From Bog-473 sp963737745 (lineage in GTDB: Bacteria; Actinomycetota; Acidimicrobiia; Acidimicrobiales; RAAP-2), in assembly GCA_963737745.1 (NCBI GenBank), contig CAVTTR010000007.1, positions 620,001-684,000 of the forward strand: DNA of 64,000 nt. The letters are read 5' to 3'. Within the stretch, counting starts at the first letter, position 1, and the number at the start of each line of letters is the position of its first letter. The translations under genes were made by a program, and so were the position numbers. Below are positions 42,395 through 51,344 of this stretch, piece by piece. The notes beneath the pieces are model-generated. The model ran no database searches. It was given only the letters and a program-made list of their open reading frames with translations, and had not been told where the DNA came from.

Positions 42395-43156
42395 TCAAGC
42401 CTCCTCAGGCGTCAGGTACCGCGCAAACCACGAGAAGATCCGCTGCCAGCCGTCCACGGCTGCCTCGGGTCGATAGCTCGGCCGGTCGGTGGAGAAGAAG
42501 GCGTGGCCCGCACCTTCGTAGATGTGGAACTCGTACGTCTTGCCGTTTGCGATGAGGGCCTGCTCGAGTTCCGCCACTTGTTCGGTATCGGGAAACTTGT
42601 CGTCGGCCCCGAAAAGCCCGAGCAAGGGGCAGCCGAGCGAGGGCGTCTTATCGACGATGGGTCTGGCCTTCATAGGGAATCCCTCGGGGACAGTTCCGGT
42701 GACGAAGGCTCCGTAACAATCGACGGCGGCGTCCACCGGGAGACTCACCGCCGTGAGGAAAGACTGGCGGCCACCAGAGCAATACCCGATCACACCTACC
42801 TTGCCGTTGGAATTCGGTAAGGCACGCAGCGCGTCAATGGCCGCGCTGGCATCACCGAGAAACTGCTCGTCTGGCACGCCACCGTTGGCTCGCGCCGCGG
42901 CTGCTGCGTCGTCGGGGTCGGTGTCCAGGCCTTCTCGGGCGTAGAGGTTTGGGCAGATGGCGTTGTAGCCCTGGGCGGCGAATCGTCTCGTGATCTCTTT
43001 GGTCGGGGAATCCCAACCGGGGAGATGGTGGATCACCAAGACGCCGGGCCGTGGCCCGTCCTCTTCACTCACGACTTGATAGGCGTTTATCTCGTCCCCC
43101 CCGTGACCGGTGAGGCGTACGTTCCCAGCAATGAGTGCTTCTTCTCGAGGTGCCAA
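42395..43156 (-). CDS. Dienelactone hydrolase family protein
   Basis: A 253-residue alpha/beta hydrolase with the DLH Cys-Asp-His triad: nucleophile in VGVIGYCSGGRQSFL, acid in LLGLFGADDKFPDTEQ, base in IYEGAGHAFFSTDRPSY. RPGVLVIHHLPGWDSPTKEI and RRFAAQGYNAICPNLYAREG are typical of the family. The start chosen is TTG 43156, with AAGGAGA 6 bases upstream; the open frame further 5' codes a very basic, unconserved stretch. DLHs hydrolyse lactone intermediates of aromatic ring cleavage, but broad esterase roles are common. Confidence 0.88.
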   Translation of the reverse strand: MAPREEALIAGNVRLTGHGGDEINAYQVVSEEDGPRPGVLVIHHLPGWDSPTKEITRRFAAQGYNAICPNLYAREGLDTDPDDAAAAARANGGVPDEQFLGDASAAIDALRALPNSNGKVGVIGYCSGGRQSFLTAVSLPVDAAVDCYGAFVTGTVPEGFPMKARPIVDKTPSLGCPLLGLFGADDKFPDTEQVAELEQALIANGKTYEFHIYEGAGHAFFSTDRPSYRPEAAVDGWQRIFSWFARYLTPEEA

Positions 43157-43276
43157 CGAGCTCTCCTTCTTCCTCTTCGATCCTTTGCGGCGCCCACTAT
43201 GGCCTCTTTTGCGGCCACCCGACCAGCGCCGGACGTGATCAGACACGAAACACCAGAGCAGGCCCGCCCTTCCACG

Positions 43277-44836
43277 TCAGTCGCTACAGGTGGCACTCAC
43301 AGGCGGCGTGGCCAACGTGATGAAGTACGTCTGGACGTCGGCCCGCACGCAGGCGCTGTAGAAGTACGACACGTGGTCACTTCCCTCAACGGTCAGGAGG
43401 TCTCCCTTACTCAGCTCGCCGGCCAGACTGACGGACCACGCATACGGAGTCGCCGGGTCTTGGCTGGTACCGATCACCAGTATGGGCGGAGACCCCGGAG
43501 CTGTCACGGGAGCTGGTGTGCGGGTCGGGGCAACCGGCCAGACAGCACATGCGGCTTCACCCCAGGCCAAGAGTGGACCGAAGACCGGTGCCGTCTTGGC
43601 GAAAACCGCGGCCAGATGCTGGTAGGTCGACAAGACCTTGGTGGCCGGGTGATCGAGACAATCGATGGCCTCTCCGGCGTCGGCCCCGTTGGTGGAACCA
43701 TCCATGCTGTAGTGACCCGACATGGTGCCGACCTGGGCTCCTTCCCCTGCCGCATATGCCGCCAGTGCACTCCCCAAACTGGGCCAGTCCGATTGCGAGT
43801 ACAGGCCGGCCAGAAGAGCGTTGTACAGCTGTGCAGGCCCGGCCGTGCCCCCGTTCCCTGCCGGAGCCGGGTTCGTCTGACTCTGAGCCAAGAGCGCGAG
43901 CAGCGCACTGGTCGGATCGCCCGTAGGTCGCCACGGGCACGAGGCCGTGTCGGCACACCAGGTGAAGAAGGAACTCAGCACGCCTTCGAACCCCTCCGCC
44001 TGGCCCAGTGTCAGTTGGCTGAAGGAAAGGGCGGGATCGATGGCGCTGTCAAGGACCATCGCACGAATGTGCGTCGGAAAGAGTTGGGCATACGTCGCAC
44101 CGAGAAGGGTCCCGTAGGACTGACCCATATAGGTGAGCGCGCTGTCACCTAGTGCCTGGCGCAACCGATCCAGATCCTTGGCCACATCGATCGTACCGAC
44201 GTACGGCAAAATGGCGCCACTGGCTTTCTCGCAGTCGGCCCCGAATTGCCGCATGTTGGCGAGAAGCGATTTCTGCTCGGATGCACTGTCCGGCACGGGG
44301 TCCGGCACCGGCGCCGGGGCGGTGCCGGACGTCTCGCCGCACGTCACCGGGTCGCTGCGCTGCACCCCGCGCGGGTCGAAGGTCACGATGTCGAAGTCGT
44401 CGAGGAGACCCGGAGTGAGCGAGTCCAGCTCGTTCACGAAATCATCAATCCCCGAAACGCCCGGCCCACCCGGATTGATGACCAACGAACCGATCCGCTG
44501 GGCCGGGTCGCGCGCCAGATGTCGCTCAACGGCGATGCCGATGGTGGCGCCCTGCGGGTGGGCGTAGTCCAAAGGAACGGTCAACGTTCCGCATTGGAGA
44601 TCACCGTTGCACGGGGTCCACGTGATCGGCGTAATCGGCAAGGGTGGTGCCGTGGTTGTGGTGGTCGACGTTGACGCGGTCGACGTCGACGCGCCCGGAC
44701 CCGAGGTGCGTGAAGTCGACTCCGTCGACCCCCTCGCTCCCGCGCAAGATGCCAGAAGGAGCGCGGTACTGATTCCCAACGCGACGACTGCAAACCGCCG
44801 ATGGTGCGGCCGTTCTCGGCGGATGAGGCGGTACAC
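43277..44836 (-). CDS. Exported alpha/beta hydrolase, TAP-like (tripeptidyl aminopeptidase family) lipoprotein
   Basis: A 520-residue putative lipoprotein: basic leader, hydrophobic FAVVALGISTALLLASCAG with lipobox L-A-S-C, then a Ser/Thr-rich linker. Catalytic domain: SLVINPGGPGVSGIDDFVNE (oxyanion), FDIVTFDPRGVQRSDPVTC, nucleophile ALTYMGQSYGTLLGATYAQL, and C-terminal ILVIGTSQDPATPYAWSVSL (Asp) with VEGSDHVSYFYSACVR (His) in the TAP C-terminal domain. Similar mycobacterial proteins are proteases or lipases of the envelope. GTG 44836 is assumed as start since the frame further up overlaps the trhA end. Confidence 0.88.
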   Translation of the reverse strand: MYRLIRRERPHHRRFAVVALGISTALLLASCAGARGSTESTSRTSGPGASTSTASTSTTTTTAPPLPITPITWTPCNGDLQCGTLTVPLDYAHPQGATIGIAVERHLARDPAQRIGSLVINPGGPGVSGIDDFVNELDSLTPGLLDDFDIVTFDPRGVQRSDPVTCGETSGTAPAPVPDPVPDSASEQKSLLANMRQFGADCEKASGAILPYVGTIDVAKDLDRLRQALGDSALTYMGQSYGTLLGATYAQLFPTHIRAMVLDSAIDPALSFSQLTLGQAEGFEGVLSSFFTWCADTASCPWRPTGDPTSALLALLAQSQTNPAPAGNGGTAGPAQLYNALLAGLYSQSDWPSLGSALAAYAAGEGAQVGTMSGHYSMDGSTNGADAGEAIDCLDHPATKVLSTYQHLAAVFAKTAPVFGPLLAWGEAACAVWPVAPTRTPAPVTAPGSPPILVIGTSQDPATPYAWSVSLAGELSKGDLLTVEGSDHVSYFYSACVRADVQTYFITLATPPVSATCSD

Positions 44837-44850
44837 GGCCGGCGTGGCGT

Positions 44851-45558
44851 TCAGTAGCGCGGCAATGCGATGAAGGCGACCAGGTACGCGAACGTCCCGG
44901 CCCCCACCACGGTGCAGGCATGGAACACCTCGTGGAAACCGAACGTGCTCGGCCACGGGTCAGGGCGCTTGCGGGCATACACCAGTGCGCCGGCGGTATA
45001 GAACAGACCTGCGATCAACATCAGGGCGAAGGCCACCCATCCGAGACTGCGCACCAGCTGCGGGGCCACGATCAGCGAGCACCAACCCACCACGACGTAG
45101 GGAACGGCGACCGCCCACTGGGGTGCGTCGAGCCAGATCTGGCGCAACACGATGCCGGCGCAGGCACCCGTCCACACCATGGACAGCATGAGGGCCTCCG
45201 ACCACCCGGACAGGGCCAACCCGGCGACGCCGGTAGAGGTCCCGGCGATGCCGATGAAGATGGCGCTGTGATCGGCCCGACGCATGCGCCGCCAGGCCGG
45301 GGCCGACCAGCGCAGGCGATGGAACAAGGCGCTGGTCCCGAACATGATCAGCATCGCCAGCACGTACACGGTCAACGCGGCCTTGCTGGCGGCGTCTGGC
45401 CCGGCTGCGATGAGGAACGGTCCGCCGATGAGCCAGCCCACGAAGACGGCCAAATGCAGCCAACCGCGCAGCAGAGGCCGCCGGCCAAGATTGTCGGCCA
45501 GCCCTCCCAGTTCGCCCTGGGCGGCGCTCACGTCGCGGACGGCGCCGAACTGGGTCAT
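44851..45558 (-). CDS. trhA: Hemolysin III-family membrane protein (TrhA/PAQR)
   Basis: A 235-residue seven-helix protein. Family landmarks: LYFLHR-type MFGTSALFHRLRWSAPAWRR, RADHSAIFIGIAGTSTG, GLFYTAGALVYARKRPDPWP and FGFHEVFHACTVVGAG, giving the three conserved His positions and Asp of the PAQR zinc site. Bacterial members influence membrane energetics or fluidity; haemolysis in the name is historical. Its ATG side overlaps the serB stop by 4 bases. Confidence 0.9.
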   Translation of the reverse strand: MTQFGAVRDVSAAQGELGGLADNLGRRPLLRGWLHLAVFVGWLIGGPFLIAAGPDAASKAALTVYVLAMLIMFGTSALFHRLRWSAPAWRRMRRADHSAIFIGIAGTSTGVAGLALSGWSEALMLSMVWTGACAGIVLRQIWLDAPQWAVAVPYVVVGWCSLIVAPQLVRSLGWVAFALMLIAGLFYTAGALVYARKRPDPWPSTFGFHEVFHACTVVGAGTFAYLVAFIALPRY

Positions 45559-46754
45559 CGTTCCTCAGCTTGCTCCATTTGATCCGCCGACTCCACGTCA
45601 CCTCGACTAATTCCGAGGAGAAAGAGGATGGCGTCGAGGTAGGGGACGGTGAGCGCGGTGTCGGCCGCCTCTCTGACCATGGGTTTCGCGTTGAAGGCGA
45701 TACCCAGACCGGCCGCTGCCAGCATGTCGAGGTCGTTGGCCCCATCGCCAACGGCGATCGTGCGCGACTGGGGCACACCCGCCGCCGCCGCGAATCGGAT
45801 GAGAGCTTCGGCCTTCCCCACCCGATCAACGATGGGTCCCACCAGTCCCCCGGTCAGCACGCCGTCGTTCATCTCCAACTCGTTGGCCGCCAAGTGATCG
45901 ATGCCCAAATCTGCGACCACGGCCGCGATGACCTGTGTGAATCCGCCGCTGACGACGGCGGTCTCGTAGCCCAGTCGCTTGAGTGTCCGCACCAATGTCC
46001 GTGCACCAGGGGTGAGAAGCAGGGATTGACGGACAACCTCGAGATCGGACTCGTCCAATCCGGCCAACAGCTGCACTCGCTGTCGCAGGGCCTGTTCGAA
46101 ATCGATCTCGCCCGCCATGGCCGCTTCGGTGACAGCTGCGACCTCGGCCCCACACCCGCACTGTTCGGCCAGCAAGTCGATCACCTCTCCCTGCAGGAGC
46201 GTCGAGTCGGCATCGAGCACGATCAGGTGCTTGGCACGACGATGCAAACCGTCCACCTGGACCGCAATGTCGATTTCGGACCGCACCGCCTCCTGGGCCA
46301 GAGCGCGCCGCAGCAGATCCAGATTCCCACCCGCCACCGCGAACTCGTAGCTGTGCACCGGGTAGGCGGCGAGCCGCACAATCCGTTCGATGTTGCCCTG
46401 GCACGCTGCTATTCGCCCGCTGACACCGGCCAAGGCGGCAGCCGAAATCTCCGGCGCCAGAACCGTGACGAGAAAATGATCGTGTCTGGACCGGTCGTCT
46501 GCCTCGACGAGGGCCGAGATCGCCACGTTCAGACCGACGTCCGTGTACGGCCCTGCAATGGCCCGGCGCAGATGTTCGCCCTCCTCCGCCGCCACCATGA
46601 CTTCGACACACAGCAGCAGCCGCCCGTGGATGCGCACCTGTTCGACGTCGCTGACCTCGACGCCGCGCTCCCTCAGCGCAACGAAGACCCTCTCCGCCAG
46701 GCCCGGCCCATCCTGCCCGGTGATCGTGACCAGGTGGGGAAGGAGTGCCGACAT
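45555..46754 (-). CDS. serB: Phosphoserine phosphatase
   Basis: A 399-residue enzyme with two N-terminal ACT-type domains (LVTITGQDGPGLAERVFVAL; FLVTVLAPEISAAALAGVSG) and a HAD phosphatase domain: nucleophile Asp in LIVLDADSTLLQGEVIDLLA, AAMAGEIDFEQALRQRV, motif II TAVVSGGFTQVI, and motif III/IV IAVGDGANDLDMLAAAGLGI. Produces serine from phosphoserine. The two-ACT layout is like mycobacterial SerB2. It overlaps trhA by 4 bases. Confidence 0.95.
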   Translation of the reverse strand: MSALLPHLVTITGQDGPGLAERVFVALRERGVEVSDVEQVRIHGRLLLCVEVMVAAEEGEHLRRAIAGPYTDVGLNVAISALVEADDRSRHDHFLVTVLAPEISAAALAGVSGRIAACQGNIERIVRLAAYPVHSYEFAVAGGNLDLLRRALAQEAVRSEIDIAVQVDGLHRRAKHLIVLDADSTLLQGEVIDLLAEQCGCGAEVAAVTEAAMAGEIDFEQALRQRVQLLAGLDESDLEVVRQSLLLTPGARTLVRTLKRLGYETAVVSGGFTQVIAAVVADLGIDHLAANELEMNDGVLTGGLVGPIVDRVGKAEALIRFAAAAGVPQSRTIAVGDGANDLDMLAAAGLGIAFNAKPMVREAADTALTVPYLDAILFLLGISRGDVESADQMEQAEER

Positions 46755-46808
46755 TCCCCGCTCACGGTAGTGGTCAGCGCCAACCCGACTCCAACCCGCA
46801 CCGCTCGC

Positions 46809-47477
46809 TCAGACTTCGGGTGTGATGGAGTCCTTCTCGCCGATCCATCCCTCGCCCTCCACCCAACGACGGATGATCTTGGCCGGGACTCCGGCCACCA
46901 CGCAGCGGTCGGGGATGACGCCGCGCACCACGGCCCCGGCCGCCACGACGACATGCTCTCCGATCTGCGCCCCGGGCAGTATGACGACATTGGCTCCGAG
47001 CCAGCTCCCCGAGCCGACCCGCACCGCCGCCTCGGTGGGCCATTGGCGCCCGATCGGTTCGACGGGCTCCTCGTAACTGTGGTTCTGATCGGTGATGTAG
47101 ACGTAGGGACCCGTCTGGATGTCATCGCCGATCTCAATGGACCAGTGGCCGACAATGTGCGAGCCGCGGCCAATGATGCATCGGCTCCCGATCCGCACCA
47201 CCGGGTGTGTCGGCATCTCCTGCCCCGGCACCATCCCTGCCGTAATGGAGGTGTACGGGCCCACAATCGTGCCCTCGCCGATTTCAATATGGTGCTCGTT
47301 GTAGAGAGAACCTTGGGGGAAGAGCAAGCACGCTCTCTTCCCCATGGCACCAAACCGGCGGCCGCGCCGGTCGTCGGGTCCGATGGCGCCCAGCTGCCCC
47401 GCCTTTTCCCACGCCGCATGAATCAGGCGCGCCACCACGTGGCGCACAGGTGCAGGTAAAGAGCGCGCCCCAGCCAC
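46809..47477 (-). CDS. Left-handed beta-helix (hexapeptide) acyltransferase
   Basis: A roughly 222-residue protein with hexapeptide repeats: IEIGEGTIVGPYTSITAG, IGSRCIIGRGSHIVGHW, VRVGSGSWLGANVVILPGAQ and IGEHVVVAAGAVVRGVIPDR, ending CVVAGVPAKIIRRW, the typical O-acetyltransferase C-terminus. A conserved segment GKRACLLFPQGSLYNEHHIE precedes it. The acceptor is unknown (sugar, lipid or serine-like). GTG 47477 is taken as the start because upstream codons run into the divergent gene's promoter; GTG 47441-type sites nearby are possible. Confidence 0.85.
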   Translation of the reverse strand: MAGARSLPAPVRHVVARLIHAAWEKAGQLGAIGPDDRRGRRFGAMGKRACLLFPQGSLYNEHHIEIGEGTIVGPYTSITAGMVPGQEMPTHPVVRIGSRCIIGRGSHIVGHWSIEIGDDIQTGPYVYITDQNHSYEEPVEPIGRQWPTEAAVRVGSGSWLGANVVILPGAQIGEHVVVAAGAVVRGVIPDRCVVAGVPAKIIRRWVEGEGWIGEKDSITPEV

Positions 47478-47541
47478 AGGCGGGCATGTTAGGTGCCCAC
47501 CCGCTGTCGGGCCTAAACCACCCCACCGGTACCATTGCCGC

Positions 47542-49275
47542 GTGGGCCAGCCGATAGACCGCCGTCGCTTCCTGCAGATAGCGGCAGCTGGTGCGGCGGG
47601 CGTCGCCGGTCTGATCACCGCCGGCTGCAGCGACAACGGGTCACCGAGCGCGGCGGCGAAGAAAAAACGCTCGCCGGCGCACGCCTCACATCCGGCATCT
47701 CGTACCCCCTCCACGGCACCGTCCGTGACGAACACGACGTTGCCGAGCGGCGTCGTGGTGCCGACGGCGTCGTGGCTGATCGCGGAGAACAAGCGTCCGG
47801 GGACCCTGGATTGGATCGTCAACTTCGTCCAACCCGATCACGCCCTCGAAGGATTCGCCAGCCAGGTGAGCGCCAAGAGTGGCGACGACATCACGCTCTT
47901 CGTGAACACCACCGCCAAGGCCGTCCGCGTGCAGGCCTACCGCATGGGTTACTACCAGGGCCTCGGAGGCCGTCTGGTGTATCAGAGCGACATGGTGGCC
48001 GCCAAGGCCCAACCGCCACCGACCGTGAGCCCGGGTATCGGCACGGTGAGCTGCCCTTGGTCACCCACACTGAGCTTCACGGTCGACCAGACGTGGCCTC
48101 CGGGCTGTTACCTCCTGAAGCTGCTCGGTGACAGCGGACAGGAGCAGTTCATCCCGCTGACCGTTCGAGACGACGCGAGCACGGCCGCCTATGTCTTCCA
48201 GAACAGCGTCACCACGTGGCAGGCCTACAACCTCTATGGCGGCTACAGCCTCTATTACGGTCCGAATGGCCGAGGGGGTCAAGACTTCGCCCACCGGGCC
48301 CGGGCCGTGTCCTTTGATCGCCCCTATCCGCAGACCTGGGCCTCAGGGGCGGCCGACTTCGTCGGCAACGAGTATCCGCTCCTCTACGACATGGAGCGAC
48401 TTGGCCTCGACCTGACCTACTGGACCGACGTCGATCTTCACGCCAACCCACAACTGCTGGGCCAGCATCGCTGCCTCTTCAGCCTGGGACATGACGAGTA
48501 CTGGTCCAGCTCAATGCGAGACGCGGCCCAGTTCTTCAGCAACGGAGGGGGAAATCTGGCCTTTCTGGGGGCCAACGCCTGCTACCGCCAGATACGCCTG
48601 CAGCCCACGGCCAACGGTCCCAACCGGCTGCAAGTCTGCTTCAAGGACGCGACGGAGGACCCCATCGTTTCCCAGGATCCGTCGCTGACGACCGTCAACT
48701 GGAACCAGGCGCCCGTCAACGACCCCGAATCCAACATGGTCGGCTCGACCTATCAATCCGTCGGCGCCCAGGCCGACATGGTGGTGACCGACGCGTCCTC
48801 ATGGTTCTTCGACGGCTGCGACCTTGCCGACGCACACGTATTCCCGAACATGATCGTGGGTGAGTACGACCGCTACGTCCCCTCACTCCCAGGTCCCACC
48901 AACCTCGATGTGCTGGCCCATTCCCCCATCCCGGGCCAAGCCAACTGGTCCGACCTCACCTACTTCACGACGCCCAAAGGAGGTGGGGTCATGTCGAGTG
49001 GCTCGGCTTACTTCGTCTACCGCCTGGCCAACTCGACCGCCATGCCCGCCAATATCCTGCCCCAGGCCATTCCGGGCGAGACCGACGTGCTCTTGCGCGC
49101 CATGGAGAATCTCTACGGGCTCTTCGGCCACGGCCCGGCGGGAACGATAGAGCCCTCGGCCGGCAACGCGAGTTCTGTCTACAGCCGGGAAGGCGGCAGC
49201 AGCGGGCTCGGCCGTGCCCACCAACGCCGCCTGACCGCCGATCCCGACCAGCGGGCCGTTCGTCCCCTACGATGA
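47542..49275 (+). CDS. Tat-exported lipoprotein with N,N-dimethylformamidase beta-subunit-like domain
   Basis: A 577-residue protein with a twin-arginine leader DRRRFLQIAAAGAAGVAGLI ending in TAGC (Tat lipobox), then a disordered Lys/Ser/Pro linker. The main domain has an N-terminal sandwich region (DDITLFVNTTAKAVRVQAYR, MGYYQGLGGRLVY) and a DMFA2-like glutamine-amidotransferase-fold domain: VFQNSVTTWQAYNLYGGYSL, YPLLYDMERLGLDLTYWTDV, CLFSLGHDEYWSSSMRDA. The LGHDEYW motif is a hallmark. Substrate is unknown; many actinobacteria have exported versions of this kind. The C-terminal 25 residues are unusual and could reflect a frame change. GTG start. Confidence 0.85.
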   Translation: MGQPIDRRRFLQIAAAGAAGVAGLITAGCSDNGSPSAAAKKKRSPAHASHPASRTPSTAPSVTNTTLPSGVVVPTASWLIAENKRPGTLDWIVNFVQPDHALEGFASQVSAKSGDDITLFVNTTAKAVRVQAYRMGYYQGLGGRLVYQSDMVAAKAQPPPTVSPGIGTVSCPWSPTLSFTVDQTWPPGCYLLKLLGDSGQEQFIPLTVRDDASTAAYVFQNSVTTWQAYNLYGGYSLYYGPNGRGGQDFAHRARAVSFDRPYPQTWASGAADFVGNEYPLLYDMERLGLDLTYWTDVDLHANPQLLGQHRCLFSLGHDEYWSSSMRDAAQFFSNGGGNLAFLGANACYRQIRLQPTANGPNRLQVCFKDATEDPIVSQDPSLTTVNWNQAPVNDPESNMVGSTYQSVGAQADMVVTDASSWFFDGCDLADAHVFPNMIVGEYDRYVPSLPGPTNLDVLAHSPIPGQANWSDLTYFTTPKGGGVMSSGSAYFVYRLANSTAMPANILPQAIPGETDVLLRAMENLYGLFGHGPAGTIEPSAGNASSVYSREGGSSGLGRAHQRRLTADPDQRAVRPLR

Positions 49276-49285
49276 CCACTCGCTG

Positions 49286-50365
49286 ATGGACGCGCTCACT
49301 CCTCACTCGACGCCCCTCACCCCACGACCGGGACGCAAGGTCCTGGCCCTGGCCGGACTGGCTGGTCTGGTGCTGGCGGCCTGCTCTTCGACCCCCGCCA
49401 CGCATCACAGCTCGAGTCCACCCGCGCGCACCACGACGACGAGTACCACCGCCGTACCCGTGGCCACATGTCCCCTTACCGGCACTCCTGCTCCGGGTGG
49501 CTCCGTACCGCAGAGACCGGCCTTGGCCGTCAAGGTCGACAACTACCCCGACGCACGCCCTCAAAGTGGTTTGGACAAGGCCGACGTGATCTTCGAGGAA
49601 CCCGTCGAAGGATTCATCACCCGCTATGCCGCCGTCTTCCAGTGCCAGGACGCCACGTCAGTGGGACCGGTCCGCTCCGCTCGCAACATTGACATCGGCA
49701 TTCTCGGACAACTCGGCACGCCGTTGCTGGTCCATGTCGGGGGCATCAACCCGGTGCTGGCCAATATCGATGCGTCGCCTCTCGTCAACGTCGACCTCGG
49801 TGACTACGGTTCCCTGGCCACCCATCCGGCCGGTCGCGTGGCCCCCTACGACACGTATTCCACCACGGCGCAGCTCTGGGGTACCCATCCGACGATGACG
49901 ACACCCCCTCAGCCCCTCTTCACGTACTCCACCAAGACGCCGAAGGGCACGCCGGTGTCGTCGGTCAACGTCGACTTCTCGGGAACTTCGAACGTGACCT
50001 GGAAGTACAACGCCTCCATCAGTGCCTTCCAGCGGTTCTACAACGGCACCACCCCGGACATGTTGGCGGATGGCGTCCAGAACACCGCGGCCAACGTCAT
50101 CGTCCAGTACGTGCAGATCAGTTTCGGACCCTGGCTCGAAAACAGCGAGGGTGGTCTCGAAGTCCAAGCCGCGCTCTATCCGAATGCGAGTGGGGTCGCC
50201 GACGTCTTCCGGGGAGGAACCGAGATCACGGGCACGTGGACCCGCGCTGCCCTCGGCTCACCCACAAAGTTCGTCGACGCGGCAGGGGCACAGATTCCTC
50301 TGCAACCGGGTCAGACGTGGGTCGAGCTCGTACCCAGTACGATCACGGCGGTGGCGACTCCGTAA
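49286..50365 (+). CDS. DUF3048 domain lipoprotein
   Basis: A 359-residue lipoprotein: RKVLALAGLAGLVLAACSST with lipobox L-A-A-C, Ser/Thr linker, then the YerB-like DUF3048 pattern RPALAVKVDNYPDARPQSGL, DKADVIFEEPVEGFITRYAA and VGPVRSARNIDIGILGQLG, with a C-terminal DUF3048_C part (TWTRAALGSPTKFVDAAGAQ). Function unknown; family members are secreted in firmicutes and actinobacteria. It starts 10 bases after the DMFase-like gene, so the two are probably an operon. Its 3' end overlaps the convergent methyltransferase by 23 bases. Confidence 0.88.
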   Translation: MDALTPHSTPLTPRPGRKVLALAGLAGLVLAACSSTPATHHSSSPPARTTTTSTTAVPVATCPLTGTPAPGGSVPQRPALAVKVDNYPDARPQSGLDKADVIFEEPVEGFITRYAAVFQCQDATSVGPVRSARNIDIGILGQLGTPLLVHVGGINPVLANIDASPLVNVDLGDYGSLATHPAGRVAPYDTYSTTAQLWGTHPTMTTPPQPLFTYSTKTPKGTPVSSVNVDFSGTSNVTWKYNASISAFQRFYNGTTPDMLADGVQNTAANVIVQYVQISFGPWLENSEGGLEVQAALYPNASGVADVFRGGTEITGTWTRAALGSPTKFVDAAGAQIPLQPGQTWVELVPSTITAVATP

Positions 50366-51275
50366 GGGGCTTGCGGGCCACCATGGCCAACAACAGGCAG
50401 TCCTCGAGAGCGGCGAACACCCCGGGGTGGGCACTTGCTTCCTGCTCGTCGAACACGCCAGCTGCGACGCCGTTCTGCATCAGATTGAGGCCCTTGGCTT
50501 CTGTCACCCAGAACCCGCCCGCCTCCAATTTCGCTCGTAATGCGTCGGCGCCGTATTCGATCTTGTGATCGTCATTCATCAATGCCGCAGAACGAAGCCG
50601 CCATAGCGGACCGTTCGGTGTGTCGAGACAGAACCACCCGCCCGGGGCCAAGACCCGATAGACCTCCCGCACCACCGAGTCACCCTCGAGCTCGGTCACG
50701 TGTTCGATCGACTGCCCGCTGTAGACCAAGTCAAACGACTCGTCCGCATAGGGGCTGAGATCGACCATGGAATGGAAGGCAAACTCCACGGGACCGAGCT
50801 CGGACTCGACCGTCTCGCCCATGGAGCCCTTCTGATAGATGGCGTGACGGTCCTCGACGGGCAGGTCGACTACGACGAGTCGTGCGAAAGGATAGGGGTA
50901 CCCCATGTGGACCAAAGCCCCGTCGGCCATTCCCTGGTGCGTGCCTCCGAGATCCAATATGCGCGCCGCCCGGGGCAAGCCAGCCACAAAGGCGCTGCGG
51001 CTCACGTGCATGGAAAGCAGCACATCGACGATCGGGACGGCGCGACGGAATTCCTCCGAATGCGCCAGGGCTTGGGCCACGCCGTGGCGGGAGAGCTCGC
51101 CGCGTGCCAGCTTGGCGCTGTATTCCGCACCACCTGCCGCATCGGGCTCGCGGTCGAGAATCACGTTGAATGCCATCCGCACCGACTGCTTCGGCGGTAG
51201 GTAACGAAAGGGGATGGTCGGAGCTACCCGGTCGAGCACATCGAAGACGCGTTGTTTCCACCGTGCGGTTGGCAT
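50343..51275 (-). CDS. DUF4214-like domain + SAM-dependent methyltransferase
   Basis: A 310-residue protein. Residues about 30-75 resemble the DUF4214 unit (RMAFNVILDREPDAAGGAEY, SAKLARGELSRHGVAQALAH, SEEFR), a module often found in surface-glycan enzymes. Residues about 100-260 are a class I methyltransferase: ARILDLGGTHQGMADGAL (motif I, unusual G-G-T), ARLVVVDLPVEDR, ESFDLVYSGQSIEHV, and VYRVLAPGGWFCLDTPNGPL. A glycan or lipid substrate is suggested but not shown. Its 3' end overlaps the DUF3048 lipoprotein gene on the opposite strand. Confidence 0.83.
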   Translation of the reverse strand: MPTARWKQRVFDVLDRVAPTIPFRYLPPKQSVRMAFNVILDREPDAAGGAEYSAKLARGELSRHGVAQALAHSEEFRRAVPIVDVLLSMHVSRSAFVAGLPRAARILDLGGTHQGMADGALVHMGYPYPFARLVVVDLPVEDRHAIYQKGSMGETVESELGPVEFAFHSMVDLSPYADESFDLVYSGQSIEHVTELEGDSVVREVYRVLAPGGWFCLDTPNGPLWRLRSAALMNDDHKIEYGADALRAKLEAGGFWVTEAKGLNLMQNGVAAGVFDEQEASAHPGVFAALEDCLLLAMVARKPLTESPPP

Positions 51276-51296
51276 ATTTCATTCTGACGCGAAGCG

Positions 51297-51337
51297 CTCC
51301 GGGCCGATCCCCGAGGGAGAGGCAGGGCGGCCCGGAG
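51297..51337 (-). terminator. GC-rich hairpin downstream of recA
   Basis: CTCCGGGCCG (51297-51306) and CGGCCCGGAG (51328-51337) form a perfect 10-bp stem around a 21-base loop, 7 bases after the recA stop and before the methyltransferase start. There is no clear U-tract, so termination may be of the weak actinobacterial type. Confidence 0.55.
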
Positions 51338-51344
51338 AGCTCCG

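Noticed and set aside
45570..47459. 629-residue plus-strand open frame opposite serB and the acyltransferase
   Set aside because: Spans two well-supported minus-strand genes and their gap, with no domain signature.
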